Source: a virus. From it: a stretch of 35,652 bases of DNA. Position numbers and translations under genes: made by a program. The notes below the pieces were generated by a model. It was not told the DNA's origin, did not search any database, and saw nothing but the letters and a program-made list of their open reading frames with translations. The DNA is taken from positions 1 through 35,652 of the IMG/VR virus record IMGVR_UViG_3300030103_002227; one strand, 5' to 3'. Below, one piece after another: positions 20,565 through 31,100 of this stretch. The stretch's first letter is position 1; each line of letters begins with the position of its first letter.

Positions 20565-23500
20565 ATGGCAAAAATTGTTAACACCTTTGTTAAAGGTAAA
20601 CTTAATAAAGACCTAGATGCTCGTTTAGTTCCTAATGGAGAATATAGAGATGCTAAAAATATACAAGTTAGCAAGTCAGAAGGACCAGATGTTGGAGAGT
20701 TAGAAAACGTTTTGGGTAACGAAGAGGTGTTTGACTTTCAGAATGATATTGGAATAGCTGGAACGGGTGTAAGATGTATAGGTTACTTAGTAGATGAGTC
20801 TTCAAGCAACATGTATTTGTTTCTTACAGATTATACTGATCCAAATCCAAATCAATTAAATTATGAAATAACTAATAAATCTTGTATAGTAAGATATAAT
20901 ACCCAGAACCCAGTTGTAATTGGCACTAATCCAATAAAAATAGTTGAAGGTGCGTTTTTAAATTTTTCTACAACTAATCCTATTTATGGTGTTAATCTTT
21001 TAGAAGGTTTACTTTATTGGACTGATAATAGAAATCAACCAAGAGTTATAAATATAGACAAAGCTGAAGCCCAAGGATTAACATATTATACTACAGAAGA
21101 TCAAATATCTGTAGCTAAATATAATCCATGGCAACCTATAAATCTTTTTCAAGAAAGCGTATTATCACCTGGTGATTACGAGACTACAATGAAAGATGTT
21201 ACTAGTTTGTTTTTACCAAATGGAGGTAGCGTTTTATGTGGAGCACCTAATTGGGACGGTGGAGCTAATGATGCAGTTACTGATGCTAAAGGTGTTTGGC
21301 CGTCGTTTGGTGATAAAATATATTATGAAGATGCTACTGGTAATATAATAGACACGTTGTCTACTGTGTTTTCAACCACTGCAGATACAGCTATAATTTG
21401 CGATCCAAATCCTCCAGCTGTAGGTGCTTTAACCGAAGGAACCAAATTAATATTCAAACCTAACCCTTATTACGATAAAGATTTTGCAGGTGATCCATCT
21501 TATTTAGAGAACTTATTTGTTAGATTTAGCTATAGATATAGATACGAAGACAACGAGTATTCTTTAATGGCTCCTTTTACTCAAATAGCTTTTATACCTA
21601 AGCAAGATGGTTATTTTATGTATATAAAGCAAGACTTACCTAGAATAAGTCAAGATGACCAATCAGACGCTTATAGAAGTACAGTTGTTCAATTTGTTGA
21701 GAACAAAGTAGATGCTATAAAATTAATTTTTAATTTACCTTATAGTGGTGACACGTTGAGAGATGAGTTAAAAATAAAAGAAATGGAAATACTTGTAAAA
21801 GAATCTGATGGTGTTGCTATTAGAATTATTGACACTGTTTCAATTAGTGAAATAGAATCTGAATCTGGTTCTACATCAGTATTTACTTATGATTATTTAT
21901 CTAAAAAACCTTTTAAGGTATTAACAACAGCGGAGAGTACTAGAGTTTCAGATAAAATACCAGTAAGAGCTTTTGCGCAAGAGATTAGTGGCAATAGAGT
22001 AATATATGGTAATTTTCAAAATAAACACACTCCACCCGCGTTTATAGATTATAACGTTGGTGTAAGTGAAAAATCAGAATTTAACCTATTGACAGGTGCG
22101 GCTACTGTTGATGGAAATCAAACCGTAATAGCTGGAGGATCTTTAACTATTACAGCATGGACACCTTCAGATGGCGCTAGTGATATACTTGTAGGTAGTA
22201 AGGTTTTTGATAATTCTGGAAATCTATTGTTTATAGTAAGCGGTTTGCCAACACCTAACACAGAGATAAAAATATCTATTGGAGGTACTTTTACTAATGG
22301 AGATTTATTAACTTTTAAGCCTATTGGTGAAGATACAACAACTACTAGTGTTGTAGAATACCCTAATTCAACATTAAAGCAAAATAGAAACTACCAAGTT
22401 GGTGTTGTTTTGTCTGATAGATTTGGAAGACAATCTTCTGTTATTTTGTCTCAAAATGATACAATAAGTACAATAGCTGGTCAAGCTTTTATTGGTGACA
22501 CGGTATATAATGAATACTTAAACCCTGGTCAAGAACCTGGTATTTGGAGAGGTGATTCTTTAAAAGTGTTATTTAACAATGTTATTGGACCAAACGTTTT
22601 TAATAGATCAACTCTAGAACCTGGTTTATATAACGGAGACTCTAGTGATAAAAATTATAATCCATTAGGTTGGTATTCTTATAAAATTGTAGTTAAACAA
22701 ACAGAACAAGAATATTACAATGTTTATTTACCAGGTATTATGTCTGCTTACCCTGAAGATTTAGTGTTAGAAGAAAATAGCACAGCACATACGGTTTTAA
22801 TAAATGACAATATAAATAAAGTTCCTAGAGATTTGACAGAAGTTGGTCCTGATCAAAAACAATATAGAAGTTCTGTTCAATTATTTGGTAGAGTAGAGAA
22901 CACAGCTAATATTTTAAGTCTAGATGTATCATCTGGAAGTTCACTTGCAGGATTACCTTCTTTTATAGACGTTGGAGAAGCTAATACGCAATATTACCCT
23001 GAAATAAAAGCAGACACTGTTTCAACTATATCAGTTGTTCGTGATTTATTTGATTTTAATCCATTAGATCCACCAAGACCTAATTATTTTCCTCAATTTT
23101 ATTTATTTGAATCTAATCCTTCTATAGCAAGAATTAGTACTCAAAAGAAAATAGGGGAAGCTGCAGACACAAACTATGCGCCTGCTAGTGGGCTAATTCA
23201 AACACCAGTTAATAATAGTGCTAGTATTACTTTAAAAAATCTTGAAGGCACACCTGTTAATGATATGATTATTTCTGGACCTGGTTTAAAGGAAAATATA
23301 TATATAATTAGCGCGGCTGCTTCGCCTACTTTAACATTATCAGAAGCCGTTACTTTAGAAACAGATGATTTAGTAACTTTTGTACCTGGTTATCCAGCAG
23401 ATAATGAAGGAGAACCATTTTTACCAGGTATACAATTTTTAAGTGTATATGAAACTTCGCCAGTTGTTTCTAATTTAGATATATATTGGGAAGCCACAAG

Positions 23501-24770
23501 TAGTGGTCTAATTAGTGATTTAAATAGTTTAATAGTTAACTCTACAGAAGGAGCAGCAAGAGTAGATGGAGAAAATTTTAGCGCATGGGACGAAGGTTTA
23601 GGAGAGCCAACTATACCAGCAACACCGATATTTATAACAACAGAATTTGGTCCAGTTGACGATTTTGGAGTAGCTATAGATGTCGCGGATATAACTAATA
23701 TTCAACTTTTAAGCGTAACAGATCAATCAGGCAATATAAGAACAAGTTATTTTGAACTTTTTAGTTCAGTAGGTAATCCTTTCGGGTTAGAACAAAGTGT
23801 TGCTATTTCGGCTGGTAAATTTAATATCAGTACTACTCAAGATTATTATGACAACGTTTATTTTAGCAATAATAGTGATGTTAGATTATTTAATTTTAGT
23901 TTTAGAATAACAACTAACGTAAGCGGCACAGCTTCTTTAGATTTTCAGTTTATAGCACAAGGACCTAAAAACGTTGATCCTAGCTTTACTACACTTCCAG
24001 CTAGTTTAACTGTAGATACAGATAGAGACGATACTTCTCAGTTATTTACTTTTGCGGGTGTAAACGGAGCAGATAATTCTGATTTAAGCGCTGGTGATTT
24101 AACAGCTTCAATAATTAATATTCAAAAAGATTTTGGAAGCGGAGGTGTTATTTCTATTAGTGATACTAGTGAAATAGCACAATATTTTACTTTAACAACA
24201 ACAGATGCTAATCCGCCTACTGTAGATAGCGCTTTAACAATAGCTGATTCAAGTATAGATCCTGGTGATTATGATATAACGGTACAGTATCAAGACGCTG
24301 GGGATGCAGTAACCGAGACTGTAAAGGTTAATTTTGATAGAACTTCAGCTATAACAGTTTTTCAAACATGCACATTTACATGTAATGATAATGACGATGA
24401 CGAATATGGTGGCGGTACTCCAGTTGAAACTACAATTCTTTTAATAACAGTTTCTGGATCATCAATACCAGCGCAAGATGGAAACTATTTATTTTTTGGT
24501 AATTTAGGTAGTACACTTCAAGGTGGTGATATTACTAATGGTACAAATAATATTATAACAATAGATGCTGGTAGTTCTACAGCTGGACCTTGTACTACTC
24601 CAGGTGGTTTTGTTTATAGCAATACTGATACATTAATAGAAATGAGAGATGATTTTAGTCTTAATGATTGTCAAACTGGTGGTTTTGATTGTGGTTCTGG
24701 TAGTGATTGGGGAAGCATAATAGATCTTGATATTTCTAACTATGTAGTAGAAATAATAGGTACGCCTTAA
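20565..24770 (+). CDS. Tail nozzle / stabilisation protein, 1401 residues
   Basis: The N-terminus (FVKGKLNKDLDARLVPNGEY, then RDAKNIQVSKSEG) is the signature of podovirus tail-nozzle or 'stabilisation' proteins, the counterpart of T7 gp12. NNRNQPRVINID-type and NLFVRFSYRYRYEDNEYSL segments (about residues 310-330) belong to the same beta-propeller-like barrel. The C-terminal 400 residues add Ig-like beta domains (about 1130-1270) and a Cys/Asp-rich end (TCTFTCNDNDDDEYGGG; GGFDCGSGSD) that may bind calcium or form disulfides. The protein forms the tube that releases DNA. It is unusually long, and a 502-residue tail gene follows after 34 bases. Confidence 0.8.
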   Translation: MAKIVNTFVKGKLNKDLDARLVPNGEYRDAKNIQVSKSEGPDVGELENVLGNEEVFDFQNDIGIAGTGVRCIGYLVDESSSNMYLFLTDYTDPNPNQLNYEITNKSCIVRYNTQNPVVIGTNPIKIVEGAFLNFSTTNPIYGVNLLEGLLYWTDNRNQPRVINIDKAEAQGLTYYTTEDQISVAKYNPWQPINLFQESVLSPGDYETTMKDVTSLFLPNGGSVLCGAPNWDGGANDAVTDAKGVWPSFGDKIYYEDATGNIIDTLSTVFSTTADTAIICDPNPPAVGALTEGTKLIFKPNPYYDKDFAGDPSYLENLFVRFSYRYRYEDNEYSLMAPFTQIAFIPKQDGYFMYIKQDLPRISQDDQSDAYRSTVVQFVENKVDAIKLIFNLPYSGDTLRDELKIKEMEILVKESDGVAIRIIDTVSISEIESESGSTSVFTYDYLSKKPFKVLTTAESTRVSDKIPVRAFAQEISGNRVIYGNFQNKHTPPAFIDYNVGVSEKSEFNLLTGAATVDGNQTVIAGGSLTITAWTPSDGASDILVGSKVFDNSGNLLFIVSGLPTPNTEIKISIGGTFTNGDLLTFKPIGEDTTTTSVVEYPNSTLKQNRNYQVGVVLSDRFGRQSSVILSQNDTISTIAGQAFIGDTVYNEYLNPGQEPGIWRGDSLKVLFNNVIGPNVFNRSTLEPGLYNGDSSDKNYNPLGWYSYKIVVKQTEQEYYNVYLPGIMSAYPEDLVLEENSTAHTVLINDNINKVPRDLTEVGPDQKQYRSSVQLFGRVENTANILSLDVSSGSSLAGLPSFIDVGEANTQYYPEIKADTVSTISVVRDLFDFNPLDPPRPNYFPQFYLFESNPSIARISTQKKIGEAADTNYAPASGLIQTPVNNSASITLKNLEGTPVNDMIISGPGLKENIYIISAAASPTLTLSEAVTLETDDLVTFVPGYPADNEGEPFLPGIQFLSVYETSPVVSNLDIYWEATSSGLISDLNSLIVNSTEGAARVDGENFSAWDEGLGEPTIPATPIFITTEFGPVDDFGVAIDVADITNIQLLSVTDQSGNIRTSYFELFSSVGNPFGLEQSVAISAGKFNISTTQDYYDNVYFSNNSDVRLFNFSFRITTNVSGTASLDFQFIAQGPKNVDPSFTTLPASLTVDTDRDDTSQLFTFAGVNGADNSDLSAGDLTASIINIQKDFGSGGVISISDTSEIAQYFTLTTTDANPPTVDSALTIADSSIDPGDYDITVQYQDAGDAVTETVKVNFDRTSAITVFQTCTFTCNDNDDDEYGGGTPVETTILLITVSGSSIPAQDGNYLFFGNLGSTLQGGDITNGTNNIITIDAGSSTAGPCTTPGGFVYSNTDTLIEMRDDFSLNDCQTGGFDCGSGSDWGSIIDLDISNYVVEIIGTP

Positions 24771-24804
24771 TTGTAATTTAAGATAAAAATAAGTAATAAT
24801 AAAT

Positions 24805-26313
24805 ATGGGAGCTACAGTAGAAGTTAAATATTTTAATTCTTTTGTATTAAAAAAGACAAGTGACGCAAGTGATCAGCCACAATGGTATGGATCTTTAGGT
24901 ATACCTGCGTCTGTTGATGGAGGTTTTGATGCTACTGTTATTGCAAACCAACCAAATGATTGGGCTATAGAAGAAGCTAGAATAAGAGGTGGTTTTAACA
25001 ACACTTCAACTGATTATGGTGCTAAAGCTTATTTAGTAGAAGAAGAACCAGCTGGCTACACTAGATTTAACGCTTTAATATATTCAGGTATATTTAATTC
25101 TAGAACAGGTATAAATAATACCAATGTTTTTTCTACAGCAGATGATATTACTAAAGCAACAGACCCAGCAAACGGAAGTATACAAAAACTTTATGCAGAA
25201 GATACTAATTTAAATATACTACAAGAATTTAAAGTTAGTACAGCATTAATAGATAAAGATGCAATTTTTTCAGCTGAAGGTTCAGGAACTGTTACATCTT
25301 CTAATTTAGTTATAGGTGTTATACAACCATTAAGAGGTAAGTACGGTATAAGCAAAAACCCAGAAAGCTTTGCAGTGTATGGAACTAATAAGTATTTTAC
25401 AGATAAATTCAACAATGTAGTGATGAGTTTAAGAGGTAATAGTTTAGTTGAAATTTCTCAACTAGGCATGAGAGATTTCTTTAGAGATCGACTAAATGAT
25501 CTAGATGAAAGTAATTCCTTAGGTAGTTGTATTGGTGGTTGGGATATATACAATCAACAGTACGTATTATCTTTACAACCTCCAAATAATACACAAAGCG
25601 AAACACAAGAATACTACACATTAACTTATGACGAAGGGGTTCAAGGTTGGACAAGTTTGTTTGATTATAATCCTTCTCAAATAATAAGCATAAGAAACAA
25701 CCTATATACTATTGGTAATTTTGTACAAGACCCTACTAAAAAAACTTCTTTGTGGAAACATTATTCAAATAACGTTAATAGAGCTAGTTTTTACGACAAA
25801 AAGTTTGATAGTTCTATAACTGTTTTATTTAACCCAGAGCCTACAAGATCTAAAACCTTTAGTACAGTTAGTTACGAAGGAAGTAATGGTTGGTTTGTTC
25901 AATCAATGATATCTGATCAAACAGGGTTAGACCAAAACCCATCTACAGGTTTATATGCTAATAACACTGACAATATAAACAGTGTATTAAGTTATTATGA
26001 TGGTGAATATGTATTTAATCCTGCTAATAATTTACCAGTAGAAAGAGCTGATTATAACGCTGTGTTTGGTACAAAAGATCCAGCTTTATCAAGATATTAC
26101 GCAGGTTTTAATAGAAAAGAAAATTCTTATGTAGCGAACGTTGTTAATAACACTGTTACTACTAGTGGTGAAATAATATTTGGAAACCAAATGAGCGGTA
26201 TAAAAGGTTATTTTACTGAAACTACGTTTACTACAGACCAAACAACAGATACTGGAGGTGCTAAACTATTATTTTCAGTCGGAGCAAAATTTGATTCAAA
26301 CAATGGATATTAA
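24805..26313 (+). CDS. Tail protein adjoining the nozzle, 502 residues
   Basis: Starts MGATVEVKYFNSFVLKKT. Contains IEEARIRGGFNNTSTDYG (about 52-69), RTGINNTNVF (about 97-106), NGSIQKLYAEDTNLNILQE and KVSTALIDKDAIFSAEG, a run I associate with tail proteins of marine phages. In some relatives this region is the C-terminal part of the nozzle polypeptide, so the gene could be a split-off half. The two genes are in different frames, and both have good starts, so a real split fits better than a sequencing error. The rest is beta-rich with many Asn/Tyr. Likely tail tube or tip. Confidence 0.7.
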   Translation: MGATVEVKYFNSFVLKKTSDASDQPQWYGSLGIPASVDGGFDATVIANQPNDWAIEEARIRGGFNNTSTDYGAKAYLVEEEPAGYTRFNALIYSGIFNSRTGINNTNVFSTADDITKATDPANGSIQKLYAEDTNLNILQEFKVSTALIDKDAIFSAEGSGTVTSSNLVIGVIQPLRGKYGISKNPESFAVYGTNKYFTDKFNNVVMSLRGNSLVEISQLGMRDFFRDRLNDLDESNSLGSCIGGWDIYNQQYVLSLQPPNNTQSETQEYYTLTYDEGVQGWTSLFDYNPSQIISIRNNLYTIGNFVQDPTKKTSLWKHYSNNVNRASFYDKKFDSSITVLFNPEPTRSKTFSTVSYEGSNGWFVQSMISDQTGLDQNPSTGLYANNTDNINSVLSYYDGEYVFNPANNLPVERADYNAVFGTKDPALSRYYAGFNRKENSYVANVVNNTVTTSGEIIFGNQMSGIKGYFTETTFTTDQTTDTGGAKLLFSVGAKFDSNNGY

Positions 26314-26331
26314 TAAAAAAAATAAAAAACT

Positions 26332-26991
26332 ATGCCAGCAGGAGCAATTATAGGAGGCGCAATTAGTGTTGTAGGCGGTATCTTTGGCGCTAGTAGAGCT
26401 AGACGCGAAGCTAGACGTAGAGAAGCTAAAGCCAACGCGTTAGAATCTAAGTTAAATAATTTAGAAGCTAACAGACAAGAAATAATAGACCCTTATGCTA
26501 ATATAACCGATTTAAGCTCTATGCTTTCAAATCCTTTTGCTAATTTATCAGTAGCTACAAAAGCTACAGAAATGCAAATGGAACAAACTGATATCGCTTT
26601 AGCAAATACTTTAGATACAATAAGAGCAACTGGTGGTAGCGCAGGCGGCGCAACTGCATTAGCTCAAGCCGCTTTACAAAGTAAAAAAAATATTGCTGCT
26701 AATATAGAACAACAAGAGGCAGCAAATGAAAAACAAAGAGCTATGGGCGAAGCTACTCTTCAGCAACAAAAAATGTCAGAAGCTCAAAGACAACAACAAG
26801 CAGATGTAGCTGGAGATCAATTTGTATTTCAACAAACTGAGGCTCGAGAAATGCAACAACTTAATAGACTTTCAAATCAAATTGGAGCTTTGAGAGGTCA
26901 AGCTGCCACAGCAAAAGCTGACTCAACCGCGGCGTTAACAGGAGGTCTTGGTGCTGCTGCTGGTATGTTGGGAACTTTAGGTGGTAAATAA
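26332..26991 (+). CDS. Internal virion (core/ejection) protein, T7 gp14-like architecture
   Basis: 219 residues. Residues 3-20 are a Gly/Ile/Ala-rich hydrophobic segment (AGAIIGGAISVVGGIFGA) followed by R-R-E-A-R-R-R-E-A, then long amphipathic helices rich in Ala, Gln and Glu (about 28-190). The end returns to a Gly/Ala/Leu-rich segment (LTGGLGAAAGMLGTLGG). This design, a glycine-zipper-like N-terminus, helical body and second hydrophobic end, is typical of the smallest internal core protein of podoviruses, which forms a channel in the host envelope during DNA ejection. The order small core protein, middle protein, giant protein fits the T7 gp14-15-16 arrangement. Confidence 0.75.
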   Translation: MPAGAIIGGAISVVGGIFGASRARREARRREAKANALESKLNNLEANRQEIIDPYANITDLSSMLSNPFANLSVATKATEMQMEQTDIALANTLDTIRATGGSAGGATALAQAALQSKKNIAANIEQQEAANEKQRAMGEATLQQQKMSEAQRQQQADVAGDQFVFQQTEAREMQQLNRLSNQIGALRGQAATAKADSTAALTGGLGAAAGMLGTLGGK

Positions 26992-27003
26992 TAATTAATA
27001 AGC

Positions 27004-28107
27004 ATGGAAGATAAAAACATTCAAATAAATTTATTTATAAAGCAGTTAAATAAAAGTAATGCTTTAGGTTATAATAGACAGTACTTAGCTAGTAATGTTG
27101 ATTATAATTTTAAAATATTAGATAGGGCTTATGAAGGTACGCCTAAAATTTTTGCAAAACTAAAAACAGCTATAGAAAGTAATAGATGCGAAGATCCAGC
27201 TTGTTATATGGAAAACCAACAGTTACAGTATTTACTTGAAGCGCCAGCTAAGTCAATAGACTTTTTAACAAACATTGGATCTCAATTAGTTATTACAGAA
27301 GATAATTATTATGATGTTAACCAAAACTACGCTTTTGCAGTTGCTCATTCTATACTAACAGGTAAGCCAACTTTTGCTAAAAGTGATGGTTACAATGTTT
27401 CTTTATATTTAAACATAAATGGTAGTCAAGAAATAATATTTGAAGGACCTATGCTAGAAGTGCCTTTTGTTATAAATAGCGAAGCCTTAGACACTCTTTT
27501 GAGTTCTGGAACTAATATAGTAGCAGAAACACCTGATATTAATAGTGATATGCTTAGGCTTCTTAGTGATGTTGGTATAATGGCTGGTAATTCAACAAAT
27601 CCAGAAACAGGTGAACTAATGCCTCAAGCTAAAATAGCAGAAGAGTTTGTTTTAAAAAACGCTGATGGATCTATTGATTATGAAATTATTGATATAGGAA
27701 ACGGTAAAGGCAGAAATATATTAAAATACGATTTAGATAAAATAGAAAGAAAAATAACTCCATTTATAAACGCTGAAGTTGCAGGCTTATTAAGTTCAGA
27801 GCAATCAGTAGTAGCAGCTTGGAATGTTTTTATTGGAGCACAAACATCAGTAGAAGAAGATGACCAGATGGCACAAAACGCTAACGCTGGTTTTGTTGCT
27901 TGGAGTTATAAAGAAGATTTACCTTTAATGCAAGATAAAAAAGATTTATTTTTAAAAAAATATAAAGAATATTTTATGAATAATTATCTTAAGCAATTTA
28001 CAGTTAATCAATTACCAGCGGTTCAAGCTGATGCAGTTGTGTTTGACTTGGAAGAAGGTAGAAAAAAACAAGCAGACGCTTTTTTACAAAGGAATCCACG
28101 TAAATAA
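27004..28107 (+). CDS. Probable second internal/ejection protein, 367 residues
   Basis: Begins MEDKNIQINLFIKQLNKSN. Mainly helical N-terminal half with two Cys (CEDPAC, residues 60-65), a beta-rich middle (NVSLYLNINGSQEIIFEGP), and a helical C-terminal part (LFLKKYKEYFMNNYLKQF) ending in a basic tail. No membrane segment. I do not recognise the family. It lies between a gp14-like protein and the giant protein, the gp15 position in T7-like order, and ends 6 bases before the next start, so an ejected core protein is the natural guess. Confidence 0.6.
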   Translation: MEDKNIQINLFIKQLNKSNALGYNRQYLASNVDYNFKILDRAYEGTPKIFAKLKTAIESNRCEDPACYMENQQLQYLLEAPAKSIDFLTNIGSQLVITEDNYYDVNQNYAFAVAHSILTGKPTFAKSDGYNVSLYLNINGSQEIIFEGPMLEVPFVINSEALDTLLSSGTNIVAETPDINSDMLRLLSDVGIMAGNSTNPETGELMPQAKIAEEFVLKNADGSIDYEIIDIGNGKGRNILKYDLDKIERKITPFINAEVAGLLSSEQSVVAAWNVFIGAQTSVEEDDQMAQNANAGFVAWSYKEDLPLMQDKKDLFLKKYKEYFMNNYLKQFTVNQLPAVQADAVVFDLEEGRKKQADAFLQRNPRK

Positions 28108-28113
28108 AATTAA

Positions 28114-31100
28114 ATGACAGAAGAAGAATTTGTAGCATCTCTAGATCAAAAGTTAACTGAAGATCAAAAAATCGCAGCGTTAACTAAATGGAGAGCAGAA
28201 AATCCTCAACCTGAAGTTGAAGAAGAAGTTATTATTGAACAAGCAGAAGAAGATCCTTTTGACATAAGATCAGCTAGTTCTTTGCTAAGTGGAACATATA
28301 GACCTTTTCAAAAGAAAGATGATTCTGGTATGACGCTAGGTGATGTGCAAGAAAAAATAGCACCTGAGCAACAACGTAGAGATTATGAACAAAAAATTGA
28401 GTCTGTTGCTAAAGAAAATGAAACTTACGGTGGTTATGATAATGATTACGAGTACAAATATACTATAGATCAAAATGGGCCAAACTACTATAGCAAACCT
28501 ACTGGATCAAGCGATGATGCTTGGACTTTACATGAAGAAAAAAGTGATGCTTATTTTAAAATAGGTGGAGATGTGTTTAAACATTTTGAATTTGACGATA
28601 AGTCTTATAAAAAAACTAAGGAAACTTTAGGAGGAGTTATAAATAATGAAGCGCTAGGTAAAGACTTTGCAAACTTGTTATCAATTTATGATACAATAAA
28701 TAAAGAGGGCGTTGTTGATATAGATAAAAATAAAGAAGGTTTTTCTGGATTACAACATATAGAAGATCTATATAAAAGCCGAGTTAAGCTAACTGAAGAG
28801 GAAAAAATCAAAACAAAACAACAAGCTATAGATTATGTTGGCGGAGGTATAGATGTAGAGCTGACAGATGATCAATACTTAGGATTAAATTTAAATGAAG
28901 ATGGTCTTATAGTTTCTAAGTCTCTTAAAGATGGTAGTAATTATAATTTCAGTGATAATGAAAGATGGAATAAAAACATCGATGTCATGGTTAAGAGCGG
29001 TACTCATGGTTATAATCCTAAAACAGGGGCTTTGGTAAAACTTAAAAAACCTTTAAACTCTTCAAAATACTATGAGTTACAAGGAGACTCTGATTCAAAT
29101 CGTGAAGATTTTAAAAATATAGCAGCTGTTCAAATAGCTCAAGAAGATGGATTAGCTTCATCTGCTGATTTAGATTTATCAAATCCTGATGTCCAAGAAC
29201 AAATAACAAAAAGAGCAATACAGTTAAAACAAAGAGAACTAGAAGATTCTTTAAGAAAAGAAAAACTAGAGAACTTATTAGAAGAAGATAGAACTGATAT
29301 AGATTGGAACGCTGCAGGTACTTCTTTAATAGAAACTTTAGCAGGGGCTAATATACCTGGTCTTGATAACATGCTTGATTTAGCTGGTTACAAAACAAAA
29401 GGAACTTTAGATATTTGGCAAAGAAGTGATAAAAATAAACTTATTGAACAATATTTAAAAATACAACAAAGCAACCAAACAGCAAAAACAAAAAACCTAG
29501 AAAAATTTTTATTAAATAGTAAATCTTTAATAGGTAATATTAGCGCTCAACAGTTGGCACTTAAAAACTTAGAATACCAAACACCTGATCAGTTAGCTCT
29601 GGCTAACAAAACTATGAACGGTCTTCAAAAACAAAAAGAAGATATAGTTAGTTTAATGGAAGAAAAGTATAATGATTTAAGTACTGAAATAGCTGAAAAT
29701 CCAAACTTTGAACAGTTGATAGATTTATCTAAAAGAAATTATGGGTATCTACCTATTCTTGTTAATAATGTTAAAGCTTCTGCTGCAGATATGGGTATTG
29801 GAACTTTGAATTTAGTTGGCGAAGCATTTGATCTTTATGATAGTGCGGTTAATTATGTAGATGATGAGATTTTTGATGATTTTGGAATTGTAGAAACTTT
29901 AGCTAATGAATTCGCGCCAATATATGGATTATCTAAGGCTCTTGGATTAGGGTCAGGTATAAAAGATTGGAGAGAAAATAATATAAAATTAGCTCAAACA
30001 TATGTTCAAGAAGCTTACAAAGATACTATACCTGAAGCTAAAAGTGTAGAAGATCTTACAGGTTTTGAAGACTATGCTACAAAGGCTCTTTCTATAGTAG
30101 GTACTGTTATTCCTCAAGTTGCAGCTATGGCAGTTAATCCTACTGTTGGATTAAGCGTAGTAAGTGCTAACGCAATGGGTAGTAGTTTACTTGGAGATAG
30201 AGATGAAGTAAAAAATGCTAAAATAGCTTTAGAAAAATGGGAAGAAAATAAACCAAAACAAAAACAAGGTGAAAGTGATGAAGCTTATAGTAATAGAATA
30301 AAAGATTACAACACCTTAAACCCAAGACCAAATGTACCTACTTACAATGATTTACAAATGTGGGGCGGTGCTATAACCACAGGTGCTCTTGAACTTACGA
30401 CTGGTTATTTTATTAAGCTACCTTTAGTACAAGGTAAATCTATAGTTGGACCTTTATTTAATAGAATTAAAGTTTTAAATAATCTAGGTATGAAATCAGC
30501 TTGGAGTAAAGAATTTGCTCGTATAGGTAGTAAATCTTTTGAATGGGCTGGTGATGCTGTAATTGAAGGTCTTGAAGAAGTTGGTGTTGGTATGGGTGAT
30601 GCTTATTATGATAGATACATAATGGGTAAGGATGTTAATATTTTTGAAGGTGGTTGGGATAATTTTAGTGCAGGTGTGATTGGTGGTATAGGTTTTAAAA
30701 GCATAGGTATTGTTCAGCCCTATTTAAAAAATGTTCAAACACCTGGAGATATATCTAACATACAAGGTCTTCAAAATGAAATAAAATCTATTAGCGAGGT
30801 TATTATACAAAACCCTAAAATGTCTCAAAAAACTAAAGATATTTTAAATAAAGATATAAACAGCAAACTATTAGACATAAATAATAGTGTTGTAAATTCT
30901 TTAAATATTTATACTGAAATATCTGAAAGTGATTTTAATAGTTTAGGCGTTATAGATCAACAATTACACAACTTAAATTCTCAATTAGAGGCTGTTGTTC
31001 AAGATCCTAATATAGAAACTGGCAAAGAACAGCTTATAAATGATCTTTCAAATAAAATAAATGAGTTAACAGGACAAAAAAATCAATTACTAGAACCTTA

